DNA of 64,000 nt from Tunturiibacter empetritectus. GTDB taxonomy: Bacteria; Acidobacteriota; Terriglobia; Terriglobales; Acidobacteriaceae. The position numbers and the translations under genes are program-made. The number at the start of each line of letters is the position of its first letter. Positions within the stretch are counted from its first letter, which is position 1. Below, in pieces: positions 8,525 through 17,967 of this stretch. Below the pieces are notes generated by a model. That model was not told the origin of the DNA and searched no databases. It worked only from the letters and a program-made list of their open reading frames with translations. Location of the stretch: NCBI RefSeq assembly GCF_013410875.1, contig NZ_JACCCU010000001.1:2356001-2420000 (forward strand), read 5' to 3'.

Positions 8525-10492
8525 GTGCGGACCAGAGTTTCTCTTTGTTTTGCTGCACTGAGTTTATGTGCCGCATCAACAGCGATCGCGCAGACGCCAG
8601 CGCTCCCTCCCGCTCCGCCACCGCCAGCCTCTGACTCAGCCCCGGCGCCTGCTCTAAACGGAACAACGAACGGAGTTCCGCCTTACGCAGTGCAGCAACA
8701 GCCGCCAGCGTCCTCAACAACTCCTGCAAATCCCACATCCCCTGCAGCTCCTCCTGTGTCCAACCCTTCGCTGGCTCCTCCGACGCCGACAGGCCAGCCG
8801 GTCGTTCCTCCGGAGCAGACGAGCCGGGAGAGACCGTTTATCGGTTATCCCGGCTATGCTCCTGATGATCTGAAGCCACCGCCGGATCGCCTTGGATCGA
8901 CATATATTCCGGACGATAGCTGGGTGTATCCGGCGATCACACGGCTCTACTCGATGGGCTTCGTCAACACGATGTTTCTCGGAATGCGCCCCTACACGCG
9001 TCGCAGCATTCTGCACATGCTGCAGGACTCGCAGGGCGACATCGTCAACAGCGGAAACGAAGAGGCACAATCGATCCTCGCAAAGCTGGAGAACGAGATA
9101 AGCGAGGAGGATCCTGACGGCGGGCTGATTGAGCGCGGGGTTGTGTACGGGCTGGACTCCTCCTATACGCGCCTGCTGGGAATCAGCGGACCGATTCTGC
9201 GGGACAGCTACCATCTTGGCCAGACATTCAATAACGACTACGGACGCCCCTACCAGAGCGGCTTCAACAGCGTCGTGGGTGCCTCGGGACTCGGAGAGTG
9301 GGGGCCGTTTTCGCTCTATATTCGCGGTGAGTATCAACATGCCCCTTCGGCTGACGGGTACTCTCTCGATCTGGCGCAGCTTTTGTCTACGGTCGACCTT
9401 ATCATTCCTTATCCGGGGCCTCAGGCCACGATCCCCCTGGGACCTCTTTCTGCGCAGAACCCGTTTCGGCTGGTTGAGGCGTACGCCTCGGTTCACGTGC
9501 TGGGCCATGAGATCTCCGGCGGCAAGAGCGATGCATGGCTGGGACCAGCGGCAGGCAGTTCGATGGCATGGTCCAACAATGCGGAGAATATCTACTCGTT
9601 TCGCATCAACCGAGTTGAACCCCTGTATATTCCGTTCGTGTCAAAGCTACTGGGGCCGCTTCGTTATGACTTCTTCTACGGCGACCTGAAGGGGCATAAC
9701 GTTCCGCGTGACCCCTGGGTGCACGCAGAGATGTTCTCTTTCCGGCCGACAGAAAACTTCGAGTTTGGATTTGAGCGAACAATCATCTTCGGTGGTAAAG
9801 GTCACTCGCCGGTAACACTGCACACCTTTCTGCGCGGCTTCTTCGATCCGAATGATACGTCCGCGTCTGAAAAAGCAGGCCGTAACGATCCCGGAGCGCG
9901 GTACAGCGACTTCAGCGCCTCGTACCGGCTTCCCCTCCTTCGCAAATATGTAACCTTCGTGGTGGACTCTATCTCGCACGACGATGTAACGCCAATCAGC
10001 GCGCCTCGCCGTGCGTCGTATAGAACTGGGCTATATCTGTCACAGATTCCAGGAGTCAAAGGCCTCGATCTTCGAGTGGAGGCGGTATCTACGGACCCGG
10101 GCGTCTCGGTGGCTCACTCAGGACAGCTCGCTTATTGGGAGACCGTCCAGAAGCAGGGCTATACGAATAACGGATTCATTATGGGGGACTGGATCGGTCG
10201 CGAGGCCAAGGGCGGCCAGGCGTGGCTGACCTATCATCTTTCGGGTAACGAGTGGATTCAGCTGGAGTATCTGAACAAGAAGACGCCTGCGAACTTCATC
10301 CCCGGCGGCACAACGCAAAACCAGTTCATGGCGAGCGTTGTGAAGCGACTGGGAAAAGACGTCGAGCTAAACGCCTGGGTTCAGTACGAGGGCTGGAAGG
10401 CTCCGGTTTACAAGTCGGGACTGCAGAAGGATACTTCGACGGCGGTACAGCTGACCTGGTATCCGAAGTTACGGAATGGGTCTTTTCACTAG
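8525..10492 (+). CDS. Capsule assembly Wzi family protein
   Basis: 655 residues starting at GTG, preceded by GAGG. A signal peptide (cleavage near AIA-QT, residue 23) leads into a Pro/Ala/Ser-rich linker of about 100 residues, then a domain containing WVYPAITRLYSMGFVNT and MRPYTRRSILHML, the conserved N-terminal region of acidobacterial Wzi-like proteins. The remainder alternates aromatic and polar residues as in an outer-membrane beta barrel. Wzi is an outer-membrane lectin that anchors capsule at the surface. Position ahead of the Wzz/kinase and Wza genes supports a role in attaching or organising the exopolysaccharide. Confidence 0.8.
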   Translation: MRTRVSLCFAALSLCAASTAIAQTPALPPAPPPPASDSAPAPALNGTTNGVPPYAVQQQPPASSTTPANPTSPAAPPVSNPSLAPPTPTGQPVVPPEQTSRERPFIGYPGYAPDDLKPPPDRLGSTYIPDDSWVYPAITRLYSMGFVNTMFLGMRPYTRRSILHMLQDSQGDIVNSGNEEAQSILAKLENEISEEDPDGGLIERGVVYGLDSSYTRLLGISGPILRDSYHLGQTFNNDYGRPYQSGFNSVVGASGLGEWGPFSLYIRGEYQHAPSADGYSLDLAQLLSTVDLIIPYPGPQATIPLGPLSAQNPFRLVEAYASVHVLGHEISGGKSDAWLGPAAGSSMAWSNNAENIYSFRINRVEPLYIPFVSKLLGPLRYDFFYGDLKGHNVPRDPWVHAEMFSFRPTENFEFGFERTIIFGGKGHSPVTLHTFLRGFFDPNDTSASEKAGRNDPGARYSDFSASYRLPLLRKYVTFVVDSISHDDVTPISAPRRASYRTGLYLSQIPGVKGLDLRVEAVSTDPGVSVAHSGQLAYWETVQKQGYTNNGFIMGDWIGREAKGGQAWLTYHLSGNEWIQLEYLNKKTPANFIPGGTTQNQFMASVVKRLGKDVELNAWVQYEGWKAPVYKSGLQKDTSTAVQLTWYPKLRNGSFH

Positions 10493-10833
10493 CCGGCTGC
10501 CTGCTATCACGACCCGGCTCTCGCGAAGCGACTCACGCTTTCGAGAGCAAAGCCTCCCACGGAGGAGACTCAGGAAAGCGGCGGCTCCTGTGGCGAAAAT
10601 CTTTCGGTTCGGTCACGCCTTTCCATGGGATGGAAGACCCGCTCGTAAAAGATTTGCAGTATCAGTTTCTATCGATTGCTCAACATTTGATTAGGTCATA
10701 GCTCCTGGTCGAGAATATGCGGGATCGGATTGTAACCGGCCATTACAGGATCAGGTAACACTTTTGGACCATTAGGAGCCTGATGCTCATCTAATACTGC
10801 TTCCATCGGGGCCGCTCGGGTAGACTAGAGGGA
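10493..10833 (+). other. Long structured leader before the BY-kinase gene
   Basis: 341 bases without a convincing gene. A strong hairpin at 10518-10547 (12 pairs, one bulge, loop ACTCA) is followed by GCAAAGCC, then CCTCC-cac-GGAGG at 10553-10565. Further short complementary segments follow to about 10640. The CACGAC...GCAAAGCC arrangement is reminiscent of the core of class I c-di-GMP riboswitches, which would suit an exopolysaccharide operon, but the connecting stems do not match the consensus by eye. Treat this as a structured leader of unknown type. Confidence 0.3.
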
Positions 10834-13092
10834 ATGGGTTCTAAAAATACGCAGCCGCCGCATGTAGGTGTTCCGGAGACGAACCAGGCAGGGTTCAGTA
10901 CGACGGTTACAGATACTACGCTTTCAGAAGCTCTGATTGTGCTGCGGAAACGCAAGCTGGTCCTGATTATTGCTGTCCTGCTGGGCCTGGCATACGGGAT
11001 TTACAAGGCTGAGTCGCAGCCTAAGCTCTATGAGGCCTACGGACGGATTCAGGTGCGTTCGGGCTCGTCGAACGAATACCGGGTCAGTGCGGCCACGACC
11101 TACGGCGGCGATCCCGGCACAAAGCTTTTGAGCGAGATTGAGATTATCAAGAGCGATTCGCTGATGCTGAGCGTGTGCCGCGAGATGGACCTGGCCAACA
11201 ACGCTGACTTTCTGGAGCAGAAAAGCCGCCCGGAGCCGCGAGCGACTCTGGAGGATGGCGAAACCAGGCAGGATACGGTTCATCGCCTTCAGAGCAATCT
11301 TCACATCACGATCGTCGCAAAGACCGACATTATCCGCATCAGCTACAGCAGCCTGAACGCGAAGCTGTCAGCAGACATCGTCAACAAGGTCATCTCGGAC
11401 TACGTTCAGCGAAGCTATCAGGTCCGATACGAATCATCGCAGCGCGCCTCTGTCTGGCTCTCAGGCACGCTCGAAGGCCTGAAGCAGGAGGTAGAGGCGT
11501 CGCAGGAACAGATGATGGACATGCAGCGCCGCCTTGGCATCCTTGGATTTGACCCAAACCACAATCAGATCAGCGCATCGATCGATGACCTAGCCAAAGC
11601 GGCCGGCGGGGCGAAGCTGGCCCGCATCATCGCCGAAGCACGCTACCGCGTCGTAAGCGGAATGGACCCGAATACGATGGAAGGTACCATCGAGCTGACT
11701 CCCGGAACGGCGCCTGGAGAACTTACGCAACTGCGCTCTCAGCTGGCGGCGACGAAAGCGAACTACGCCACGATGGAGTCTTCGCTGGGCCCCAATCATC
11801 CCCAGTCGAAAGCGCTAAAGGCTACAATCGATGAGTACACCAAAGAGATCGATGCAGAGCAAAACCGTCTAATCGTTCAGGCGAAGCAGTTTTATGTGGT
11901 CGCAAAGGCGAATGAAGACCAAACGACCGCAGCGCTTGAGACTGAGAAGACCGACGCTTACAAGCTGCGGGATCAACTGGTGGAGTACACCCTGCGGCAA
12001 CGGGAGTATGAAGCCAACCGAACCCTGTATGACAGCCTGAAATCCCGGTTGCGAACGGCCAGCGTTCAGTCGGGGCTTGAGTCTCTGGATGTCGATGTGG
12101 TGGACCAGGCGCTGCCTCCGGCGGAGCCCGTGCTACGACCTCAATCGACGGTGATCATAACGGCTCTGGTCTTTGCCCTTCTGGCGGGAATTGTGGTGGC
12201 CTTCCTGATGGAGAGCCTGGATACCGGACTGCGCAGCATTGCGGAGATCGAAAGCATTACGGAGTTGCCGTCGCTGGCGATCATTCCGCGAGCGCGCAGG
12301 TCATCGGTCGATCAGGCCGCGACGTTGAGCACAGCGCAACGCAACGTCGGAATCCTGACCCAGCCGAAGTCGCAGTTTGCGGAGGCGTTCCGCTCCTTGC
12401 GTACGTCTCTGCTGCTTTCTAGTACCGGACAGCCGCCGAAGTTCATTGTGCTGACCAGCGCAACGCCGTCGGAAGGAAAGACGACTGCTGCGAGCAATCT
12501 CGCTGCGATTCTGGCGCAACGGGATACGCGGGTTCTGCTGATCGATGGAGACCTTCGACGACCCAATATTCATCATCGGTTCGGCTTGAACGGAAAGATC
12601 GGTCTGACTACGGTGCTAACCGGAGCGACCAAGCTGGAGGAGACGGTACAGAGGGTGCCTGAGGTTCCAAATCTGGACATTCTACCGAGTGGGCCGGTTC
12701 CACCATTTCCTACCGAAATGTTGAGTTCGGGAGCGATGGAGACCATCCTCAAACGCTGTGGAGAGCTATACGACTACATCGTGATCGATTCGCCTCCGAT
12801 CCTGTCGGTGACCGACGGCGTGATTCTGGCGCGGCAGGCGGATGCGGTAGTGCTGGTCGTGCGGCATGGGAAGTCGAGCAAGCATGTGGTGCGCCGGGCC
12901 AGGGATCTGCTGCTCCGCTCGGGCGCGGCCATCACCGGAATTGTGCTGAATGCAGTTGACCTGAACTCGCCGGAGTACTACGGCTACTACGGCTACTCGG
13001 GCTATTCCTACTCCAGTGTGGACTCCGACAGTTGGGAGTCGCAGACGGCTGCCGAAGGGGATCACACCAACGCCGGGGAGACGAAGCGATGA
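10834..13092 (+). CDS. Wzz-domain tyrosine autokinase (BY-kinase) for exopolysaccharide
   Basis: 752 residues. An N-terminal Wzz chain-length domain has one membrane helix at about 45-65 and a second at about 435-455, with a periplasmic coiled coil between. A GNVR-type segment sits ahead of helix two. The cytoplasmic kinase has Walker A TPSEGKTT (Lys549), Walker A' VLLIDGDLRRP and Walker B YDYIVIDSPP. The tail holds a Tyr cluster (PEYYGYYGYSGYSY), the autophosphorylation site. It controls polymer length and export in Wzy-type pathways. Its stop overlaps the ATG of the Wza-like gene. A CpsB-type phosphatase at 28880 could reverse the phosphorylation. Confidence 0.92.
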   Translation: MGSKNTQPPHVGVPETNQAGFSTTVTDTTLSEALIVLRKRKLVLIIAVLLGLAYGIYKAESQPKLYEAYGRIQVRSGSSNEYRVSAATTYGGDPGTKLLSEIEIIKSDSLMLSVCREMDLANNADFLEQKSRPEPRATLEDGETRQDTVHRLQSNLHITIVAKTDIIRISYSSLNAKLSADIVNKVISDYVQRSYQVRYESSQRASVWLSGTLEGLKQEVEASQEQMMDMQRRLGILGFDPNHNQISASIDDLAKAAGGAKLARIIAEARYRVVSGMDPNTMEGTIELTPGTAPGELTQLRSQLAATKANYATMESSLGPNHPQSKALKATIDEYTKEIDAEQNRLIVQAKQFYVVAKANEDQTTAALETEKTDAYKLRDQLVEYTLRQREYEANRTLYDSLKSRLRTASVQSGLESLDVDVVDQALPPAEPVLRPQSTVIITALVFALLAGIVVAFLMESLDTGLRSIAEIESITELPSLAIIPRARRSSVDQAATLSTAQRNVGILTQPKSQFAEAFRSLRTSLLLSSTGQPPKFIVLTSATPSEGKTTAASNLAAILAQRDTRVLLIDGDLRRPNIHHRFGLNGKIGLTTVLTGATKLEETVQRVPEVPNLDILPSGPVPPFPTEMLSSGAMETILKRCGELYDYIVIDSPPILSVTDGVILARQADAVVLVVRHGKSSKHVVRRARDLLLRSGAAITGIVLNAVDLNSPEYYGYYGYSGYSYSSVDSDSWESQTAAEGDHTNAGETKR

Positions 13093-14147
13093 GACAGAAG
13101 CGGGAAGGTCTCCGGACAGAAGCCGAGAAACACGTAAATCGAATTGACCGTCGAAAGATCTGGCTTACTTCAACAGTTTTTCTTCTGATGGCACTCTGCG
13201 GCCGCTTCGCAGAGGCGCAGTTCAGCGGACCTGGGCTCGGGATCACCACCGAGATCAATCCCCCCATTACGATCACCACCGATCCTGCAATTCTGTTCCC
13301 AGCAGGCCGTGACCCCTATCTCGGGATTGGCGACGTGCTCTCCATTCGTGTATTCGAAAACCAGGACTATGCCCCGACCGCACGGATCGGTCTTGACGGC
13401 ACCGTTCAGCTGCCCCTGATTGGAAATGTGTTGCTGAACGACCTTACCATTCATCAGGCTCAGGATCTGATCGCGCAGAAGCTGATGGCGGCTGGCATGT
13501 TTCGCGATCCACAGGTGTCGATTCTGATTACGGAGTCTCCTAATCAGGTCGTTACACTCATGGGCGAAGTACACGGAATCGTGCCGGTGGTTGGCCAGCG
13601 CCGCCTGTTTGATGTACTGGCAGGTGGTGGCGGAACTGGCGGAGGAGGAAGCGGAGGAGGACTGCCACCGACCGCAAGCCACATCATCACGATCAATCGT
13701 TACGGCGCAGCCGAGCCGATCGTCATTGACCTTGGCACCGATCCCTCGAAGAGCGCGCTGATCAACATCCCAGTCTTTCCGCGCGACACGATTATCGTTC
13801 CACGGGTTGGCGTGGTCTATCTGCTGGGCGCCTTCAAGACCCAGGGTGCGATCCCGCTACCGCCAAACTCTCCTCTGACGCTGATGAAGGTGGCAGCCCT
13901 TGCAGGCGGCCCAGGCTTCGAAGGCAAATTCAACGACCTCAGAATTATTCGTACGACAGGCACCACCCGACAGGTGGTTCGCGTCAATATCGCCAAGGTG
14001 ATCAACGGTAAGATTCCAGACCCTGTTCTGCAGGCCGAAGACATCGTATTCCTGCCGACCGATTCCATGAAGGCAGTCCTCAAGAACGGCGGTATCTCTA
14101 CTCTGTTAGCGATTGTTTCGGTTTTGATTTTTGCCATTCAACAGTAG
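13089..14147 (+). CDS. Polysaccharide export protein (Wza-like, SLBB domain)
   Basis: 352 residues from the ATG at 13089, which overlaps the kinase stop (ATGA) and has GGGGAGA upstream. A signal peptide ends near AEA-QF (about residue 45). The polysaccharide-export domain starts at YLGIGDVLSIRVFENQDYAP and an SLBB-type beta-grasp domain follows (about 210-320). No lipobox cysteine is present, unlike E. coli Wza. A glycine-rich loop lies at about residue 180, and a C-terminal hydrophobic segment (ISTLLAIVSVLIFAIQQ) may span the outer membrane. Its role is the outer-membrane exit channel working with the BY-kinase. Confidence 0.9.
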   Translation: MRQKREGLRTEAEKHVNRIDRRKIWLTSTVFLLMALCGRFAEAQFSGPGLGITTEINPPITITTDPAILFPAGRDPYLGIGDVLSIRVFENQDYAPTARIGLDGTVQLPLIGNVLLNDLTIHQAQDLIAQKLMAAGMFRDPQVSILITESPNQVVTLMGEVHGIVPVVGQRRLFDVLAGGGGTGGGGSGGGLPPTASHIITINRYGAAEPIVIDLGTDPSKSALINIPVFPRDTIIVPRVGVVYLLGAFKTQGAIPLPPNSPLTLMKVAALAGGPGFEGKFNDLRIIRTTGTTRQVVRVNIAKVINGKIPDPVLQAEDIVFLPTDSMKAVLKNGGISTLLAIVSVLIFAIQQ

Positions 14148-14190
14148 TCACGGACGCATCGACCGGGCTTCGCCTGAGAACCTAAAAGAT

Positions 14191-15441
14191 ATGGTTTTAC
14201 CGTCGAACGTTGGCAAAGACTTGAAGAAGAGAGTAAGGCTGGCCTATCTGGTGAGCCATCCTATCCAGTACCAGGCTCCACTGTTGCGCCGCATCGCGCA
14301 GGAGCCAGACATTGACCTGACTGTCTTCTTCGGCTCGGATTTTTCTGTCCGCAGCTATCAGGACGAAGGCTTCGGTGTGGACGTGAAGTGGGACGTGCCG
14401 CTGCTCGACGGATACCGCCACAAATTTCTGCCCGTGATCCGCGACGATGGAACGCAGACGGTGACGACCCCGCTGAACTACGGTATCTACAGCGAACTTC
14501 GCGGTCGCAATGGAGAACCTGGCTACGATCTGCTGTGGACCCACGGCTACAACATGGTGAATGCGCTGCACGGAATGGTGGCTGCGAAGGCGTTGGGAAT
14601 TCCCGTGCTGGTGCGCGCCGACATGTGGCTGCGAGACCGTCCACGAAGCGGCCCGAAGCTTCTTTTCAAGAGCCTCTTCTTTCAGTTTCTGAAACACATG
14701 GTGGATGGAGTTCTACCTGCCGGCACGTTGAATACCGAGTACTGGCAGCACTATCTGGGCGACGACGTGCCGCGTTTTCTGATGCCATATGCCGTGGACA
14801 ATAATTACTTCCAGCGACGATGCCAGGAAGCAGCTGCGACCCGCGAGGCCTTCCGAAGAGAGCTTGGCCTGGATGCCGGCAGACCAGTCATCCTGTTCGC
14901 CTCCAAACTACAGCAGCGCAAACACTGCTCCGATCTGGTCGACGCCTATGTGAGGCTGATCAACCGCGAGAGCGACCAGCCACGCCCGTACCTGCTGATC
15001 GTCGGCGACGGCGAGGAGCGAGCCGCGCTCGAAGAACAGGCCAGATCGCGCGGGCTGGCTGACGTTCGATTCTGTGGATTTCGCAATCAATCGGAGCTGC
15101 CGAGGTTCTTCGATCTCGCAACCGTATTTGTGCTGCCCGCCCGCCATGAGCCGTGGGGATTGGTGGTGAATGAGGTGATGAACGCTGGACGTGCGGTCAT
15201 TCTGTCCGACGATATCGGCTGTCAGCCCGATCTGGTAACGAATGGAGTGGAAGGGTATGTCTTCCCCGTGCGCAATGTGAATGCGCTCGCCGAGGCGCTG
15301 CAACGCGTGTTGGCGACACCGGAGACCGCGACGCAGATGGGTCAGCGCGCCCTCGACAGAATCAATGCCTGGAGCTTTGAAGAGGACATTCAGGCGCTGC
15401 GCCAGGCCATCGCGCAACTGACGCGAAAGATCATCGCCTAG
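14191..15441 (+). CDS. Glycosyltransferase family 4, tandem copy A
   Basis: About 416 residues from the ATG at 14191, chosen because it aligns with the start of its downstream paralogue; a longer TTG frame starts at 14131 and overlaps the Wza-like gene. The GT-B fold shows an N-terminal YLVSHPIQYQAPLLRRI segment, a sugar-nucleotide half with PVILFASKLQQRKH, and the E-x7-E type signature LPARHEPWGLVVNEVMNAG near the C-terminus. It should transfer a sugar onto the lipid-linked repeat unit. It shares long stretches of near-identical sequence with the next gene. Donor and acceptor are unknown. Confidence 0.85.
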   Translation: MVLPSNVGKDLKKRVRLAYLVSHPIQYQAPLLRRIAQEPDIDLTVFFGSDFSVRSYQDEGFGVDVKWDVPLLDGYRHKFLPVIRDDGTQTVTTPLNYGIYSELRGRNGEPGYDLLWTHGYNMVNALHGMVAAKALGIPVLVRADMWLRDRPRSGPKLLFKSLFFQFLKHMVDGVLPAGTLNTEYWQHYLGDDVPRFLMPYAVDNNYFQRRCQEAAATREAFRRELGLDAGRPVILFASKLQQRKHCSDLVDAYVRLINRESDQPRPYLLIVGDGEERAALEEQARSRGLADVRFCGFRNQSELPRFFDLATVFVLPARHEPWGLVVNEVMNAGRAVILSDDIGCQPDLVTNGVEGYVFPVRNVNALAEALQRVLATPETATQMGQRALDRINAWSFEEDIQALRQAIAQLTRKIIA

Positions 15442-15455
15442 CGCAGTCCATTCTC

Positions 15456-16706
15456 ATGAGATCTCCTGACCAAAGCCGAGAGAACAATAAGAAGAAGGTG
15501 AAGGTCGCCTATCTGGTGAGCCATCCCATCCAGTACCAGGCTCCGTTGTTGCGGCGCATCGCGCAGGAGCCGGATATTGAACTGACCGTTTTCTTTGGAT
15601 CGGACTTCTCGGTGCAGGAGTATGTCGATAAAGGATTCGGCGTGGACGTGAAGTGGGACGTGCCTCTGCTGGACGGCTATCGTTACGAATTCCTCCCGGC
15701 GATATGGGATAAGAGGAGAACCGGGCCGACGAGTCAGTTGAACTACGGCATCTTTAGCCGGCTTCGAGGAAACAATGCAGCGCGGGGATTCGATTTGCTC
15801 TGGGTTCATGGCTACTCGACGTTGAACGCGCTGCAGGGAATGCTGGCATCCAAAGCACTTGGAATCCCGGTGCTGCTTCGTGCGGAGTCGCGACTTGGAA
15901 GGAAGCAGAGCGATGCTCTGAAACAGATAGTGAAGCACCTTTTTTTCGGCGGGTTGAAGCAACTCGTCGACGGCGTGCTGCCGATTGGGAGTTTGAACGC
16001 TGCCTACTGGCGTCACACTCTGGGCGAGGAACTCCCGCAGTTCCCGATGCCGTATGCGGTGGACAACAACTACTTTCAAAGTCGCAGCCGAGAGGCTGAT
16101 CTGCGACGAGGCGATCTCTTGCGGGAGTTGAATCTTGACGCCTCCCGCCCCATCATTCTATTTGCCTCAAAGCTGCAGAGACGGAAAAGATGCGAAGATC
16201 TGCTCGAAGCTTATCTGAGTCTTTGCTCTGAAGTTGGAAGCGAGCCAGTTCCCTACCTCCTGATCGTGGGGGATGGCGAGGAACGGGCGGCGCTTGAGAG
16301 GCGTGCCTCCGAGAGCGGCGATGCTGGAGTTCGCTTTTGCGGGTTTCGCAATCAATCGGAGCTGCCGGTTTTTTTTAGTCTCGCCACGGTCTTTGTGCTG
16401 CCCTCGCAGGATGAGCCCTGGGGGCTGATCGTGAATGAGGCGATGAACTCGGGGTGCGCCATCATCCTCTCTGATGACGTGGGTTGTCAGCCTGATCTGG
16501 TGAGCGATGGCGTCGAAGGATTTGTGTTTCCCGTCGGCGATGTAGACGCACTGAGAGATGCCCTGCGACGAGTTCTTGAAAGCCCGGAGACAGCGAAGGC
16601 CCTTGGGCAGCGCGGCCTGAAGAGAATATCCGGGTGGAGTTATGAAGAGGATCTCATCGGTCTTCGACGAGCGATTTCGGCAGTGACAAGGAGGTTGTCG
16701 ACGTGA
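15456..16706 (+). CDS. Glycosyltransferase family 4, tandem copy B
   Basis: 416 residues, beginning 14 bp after copy A. It is homologous along its whole length, with the same YLVSHPIQYQAPLLRRI start, GVDVKWDVPLLDGYR, MPYAVDNNYFQ and DEPWGLIVNEAMNSG catalytic region. Identity at DNA level is highest over the first 200 bases and lower in the middle, as expected from duplication followed by divergence or local gene conversion. The middle section (about residues 85-160), where acceptor contacts usually lie, differs most, suggesting the two enzymes add different linkages or act on different acceptors. Confidence 0.85.
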   Translation: MRSPDQSRENNKKKVKVAYLVSHPIQYQAPLLRRIAQEPDIELTVFFGSDFSVQEYVDKGFGVDVKWDVPLLDGYRYEFLPAIWDKRRTGPTSQLNYGIFSRLRGNNAARGFDLLWVHGYSTLNALQGMLASKALGIPVLLRAESRLGRKQSDALKQIVKHLFFGGLKQLVDGVLPIGSLNAAYWRHTLGEELPQFPMPYAVDNNYFQSRSREADLRRGDLLRELNLDASRPIILFASKLQRRKRCEDLLEAYLSLCSEVGSEPVPYLLIVGDGEERAALERRASESGDAGVRFCGFRNQSELPVFFSLATVFVLPSQDEPWGLIVNEAMNSGCAIILSDDVGCQPDLVSDGVEGFVFPVGDVDALRDALRRVLESPETAKALGQRGLKRISGWSYEEDLIGLRRAISAVTRRLST

Positions 16707-16779
16707 TTACAACTTTAGTGCGCCCATCATTTGAGGGCTACCTCTGCTGCTATGCTTAACAGTTGATAGTCGAAGAATT

Positions 16780-17955
16780 ATGCGGATTCTGCACATCATT
16801 GGAACACTGAACCCTGAGGCGGGCGGTCCTACAGAGTCGGTGCGGGTGCTGCTCAGTTACGGCCCCATTGGCTATACCGGCGAGGTGGTCACACTCGACG
16901 ATCCGTCAGCGCCATACCTTGATGATGTGGGGTTTCCAGTCCATGCGCTAGGTCCTACCAATACGACCTATGGGTTTAACTCCAAGCTGCTGCCATGGCT
17001 AAGGAATAATCGTCATCGCTTCGACGGCGTGGTGGTCAACGGCCTCTGGCAGTACTGCGGATATGCGGCGTGGCGAACTCTGGCAGGCAATACGCCTTAT
17101 GTCGTGTTTACCCACGGTATGCTGGACCCTTACTTCAAACACGCGTTTCCGCTGAAGCACATCAAGAAGTGGCTCTACTGGGTTCCGGCTGAGTACTGGA
17201 TCTTGCGTGGTGCCTATCGGGTACTCTTTACCTCGAAGGCTGAGAAGCGACTCGCGGAGCAGAGCTTCTGGCTGCATCGGTGGAATGCTTATGTTGTGCC
17301 CTACGGCGCCAGCGGACCGACGGGCGATCCCGAGGTGCAGAAGCGCGCCTTCTTCGCGAAGTGTCCTGAGGCCAAGGGAAAGCGATATCTTGTTTTTCTC
17401 GGGCGCATTCATCGCAAGAAGGGCTGCGATATGCTGATCGACGCGTTCGCGAAGGTTGCAGCGGACGATCCGGATCTGTACCTGGTGATGGCAGGGCCGG
17501 ACCAGCAGCAGTGGAGCGCTAAGTTGAAGGCGACAGCGGCGAACCTGGGTATCAAGGATCGCGTCTTCTGGCCGGGTATGGTGACGGGCGACGCGAAGTG
17601 GGGGGCGTTTTACGGATCGGAGGCCTTCATCCTGCCCTCGCATCAGGAGAACTTCGGCATTGCTGTTGCCGAGGCACTGGCCTGCGGAAAGGCCGTACTG
17701 TTGGCCGACAAGGTAAACATCGCGGAGGAGATCGCGGAGGATGGCGCAGGATTGATGGAGTTGGACACTCCGGACGGCACGTTGAAGTTGTTGAAGGGGT
17801 GGATCGGCATGACCGTTGCAGAGCGGCAACGTATGGCGGAGTTGGCGTATCAGTGCTTCCATCGCCGCTACGATATGCGCGAGAATGCGAAGGCTATCAT
17901 CCGGCTATTTGGAACAGCTACGGTTCTCACTCCCACCGTTGTGGACTCAGAGTAA
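16780..17955 (+). CDS. Glycosyltransferase family 4, third enzyme of the locus
   Basis: 391 residues, cytoplasmic GT-B enzyme. The N-terminal motif MRILHIIGTLNPEAGGPTES is the Gly-rich acceptor loop of family 4, YVVFTHGMLDPYF is typical of WcaI/RfaB-like members, and the donor half has LVFLGRIHRKKGCDMLIDAF and the acidic signature PSHQENFGIAVAEALACG. It is not closely related to the two tandem enzymes upstream. It precedes the acetyltransferase by 12 bp, so it is likely in the same transcript. The substrate cannot be read from sequence. Confidence 0.85.
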   Translation: MRILHIIGTLNPEAGGPTESVRVLLSYGPIGYTGEVVTLDDPSAPYLDDVGFPVHALGPTNTTYGFNSKLLPWLRNNRHRFDGVVVNGLWQYCGYAAWRTLAGNTPYVVFTHGMLDPYFKHAFPLKHIKKWLYWVPAEYWILRGAYRVLFTSKAEKRLAEQSFWLHRWNAYVVPYGASGPTGDPEVQKRAFFAKCPEAKGKRYLVFLGRIHRKKGCDMLIDAFAKVAADDPDLYLVMAGPDQQQWSAKLKATAANLGIKDRVFWPGMVTGDAKWGAFYGSEAFILPSHQENFGIAVAEALACGKAVLLADKVNIAEEIAEDGAGLMELDTPDGTLKLLKGWIGMTVAERQRMAELAYQCFHRRYDMRENAKAIIRLFGTATVLTPTVVDSE

Positions 17956-17967
17956 GAAGGAGCCCCG

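Noticed and set aside
12966..13013. GGCTACTACGG-type repeats at the end of the BY-kinase gene
   Set aside because: They encode the tyrosine cluster normal for this family, not an independent repeat.
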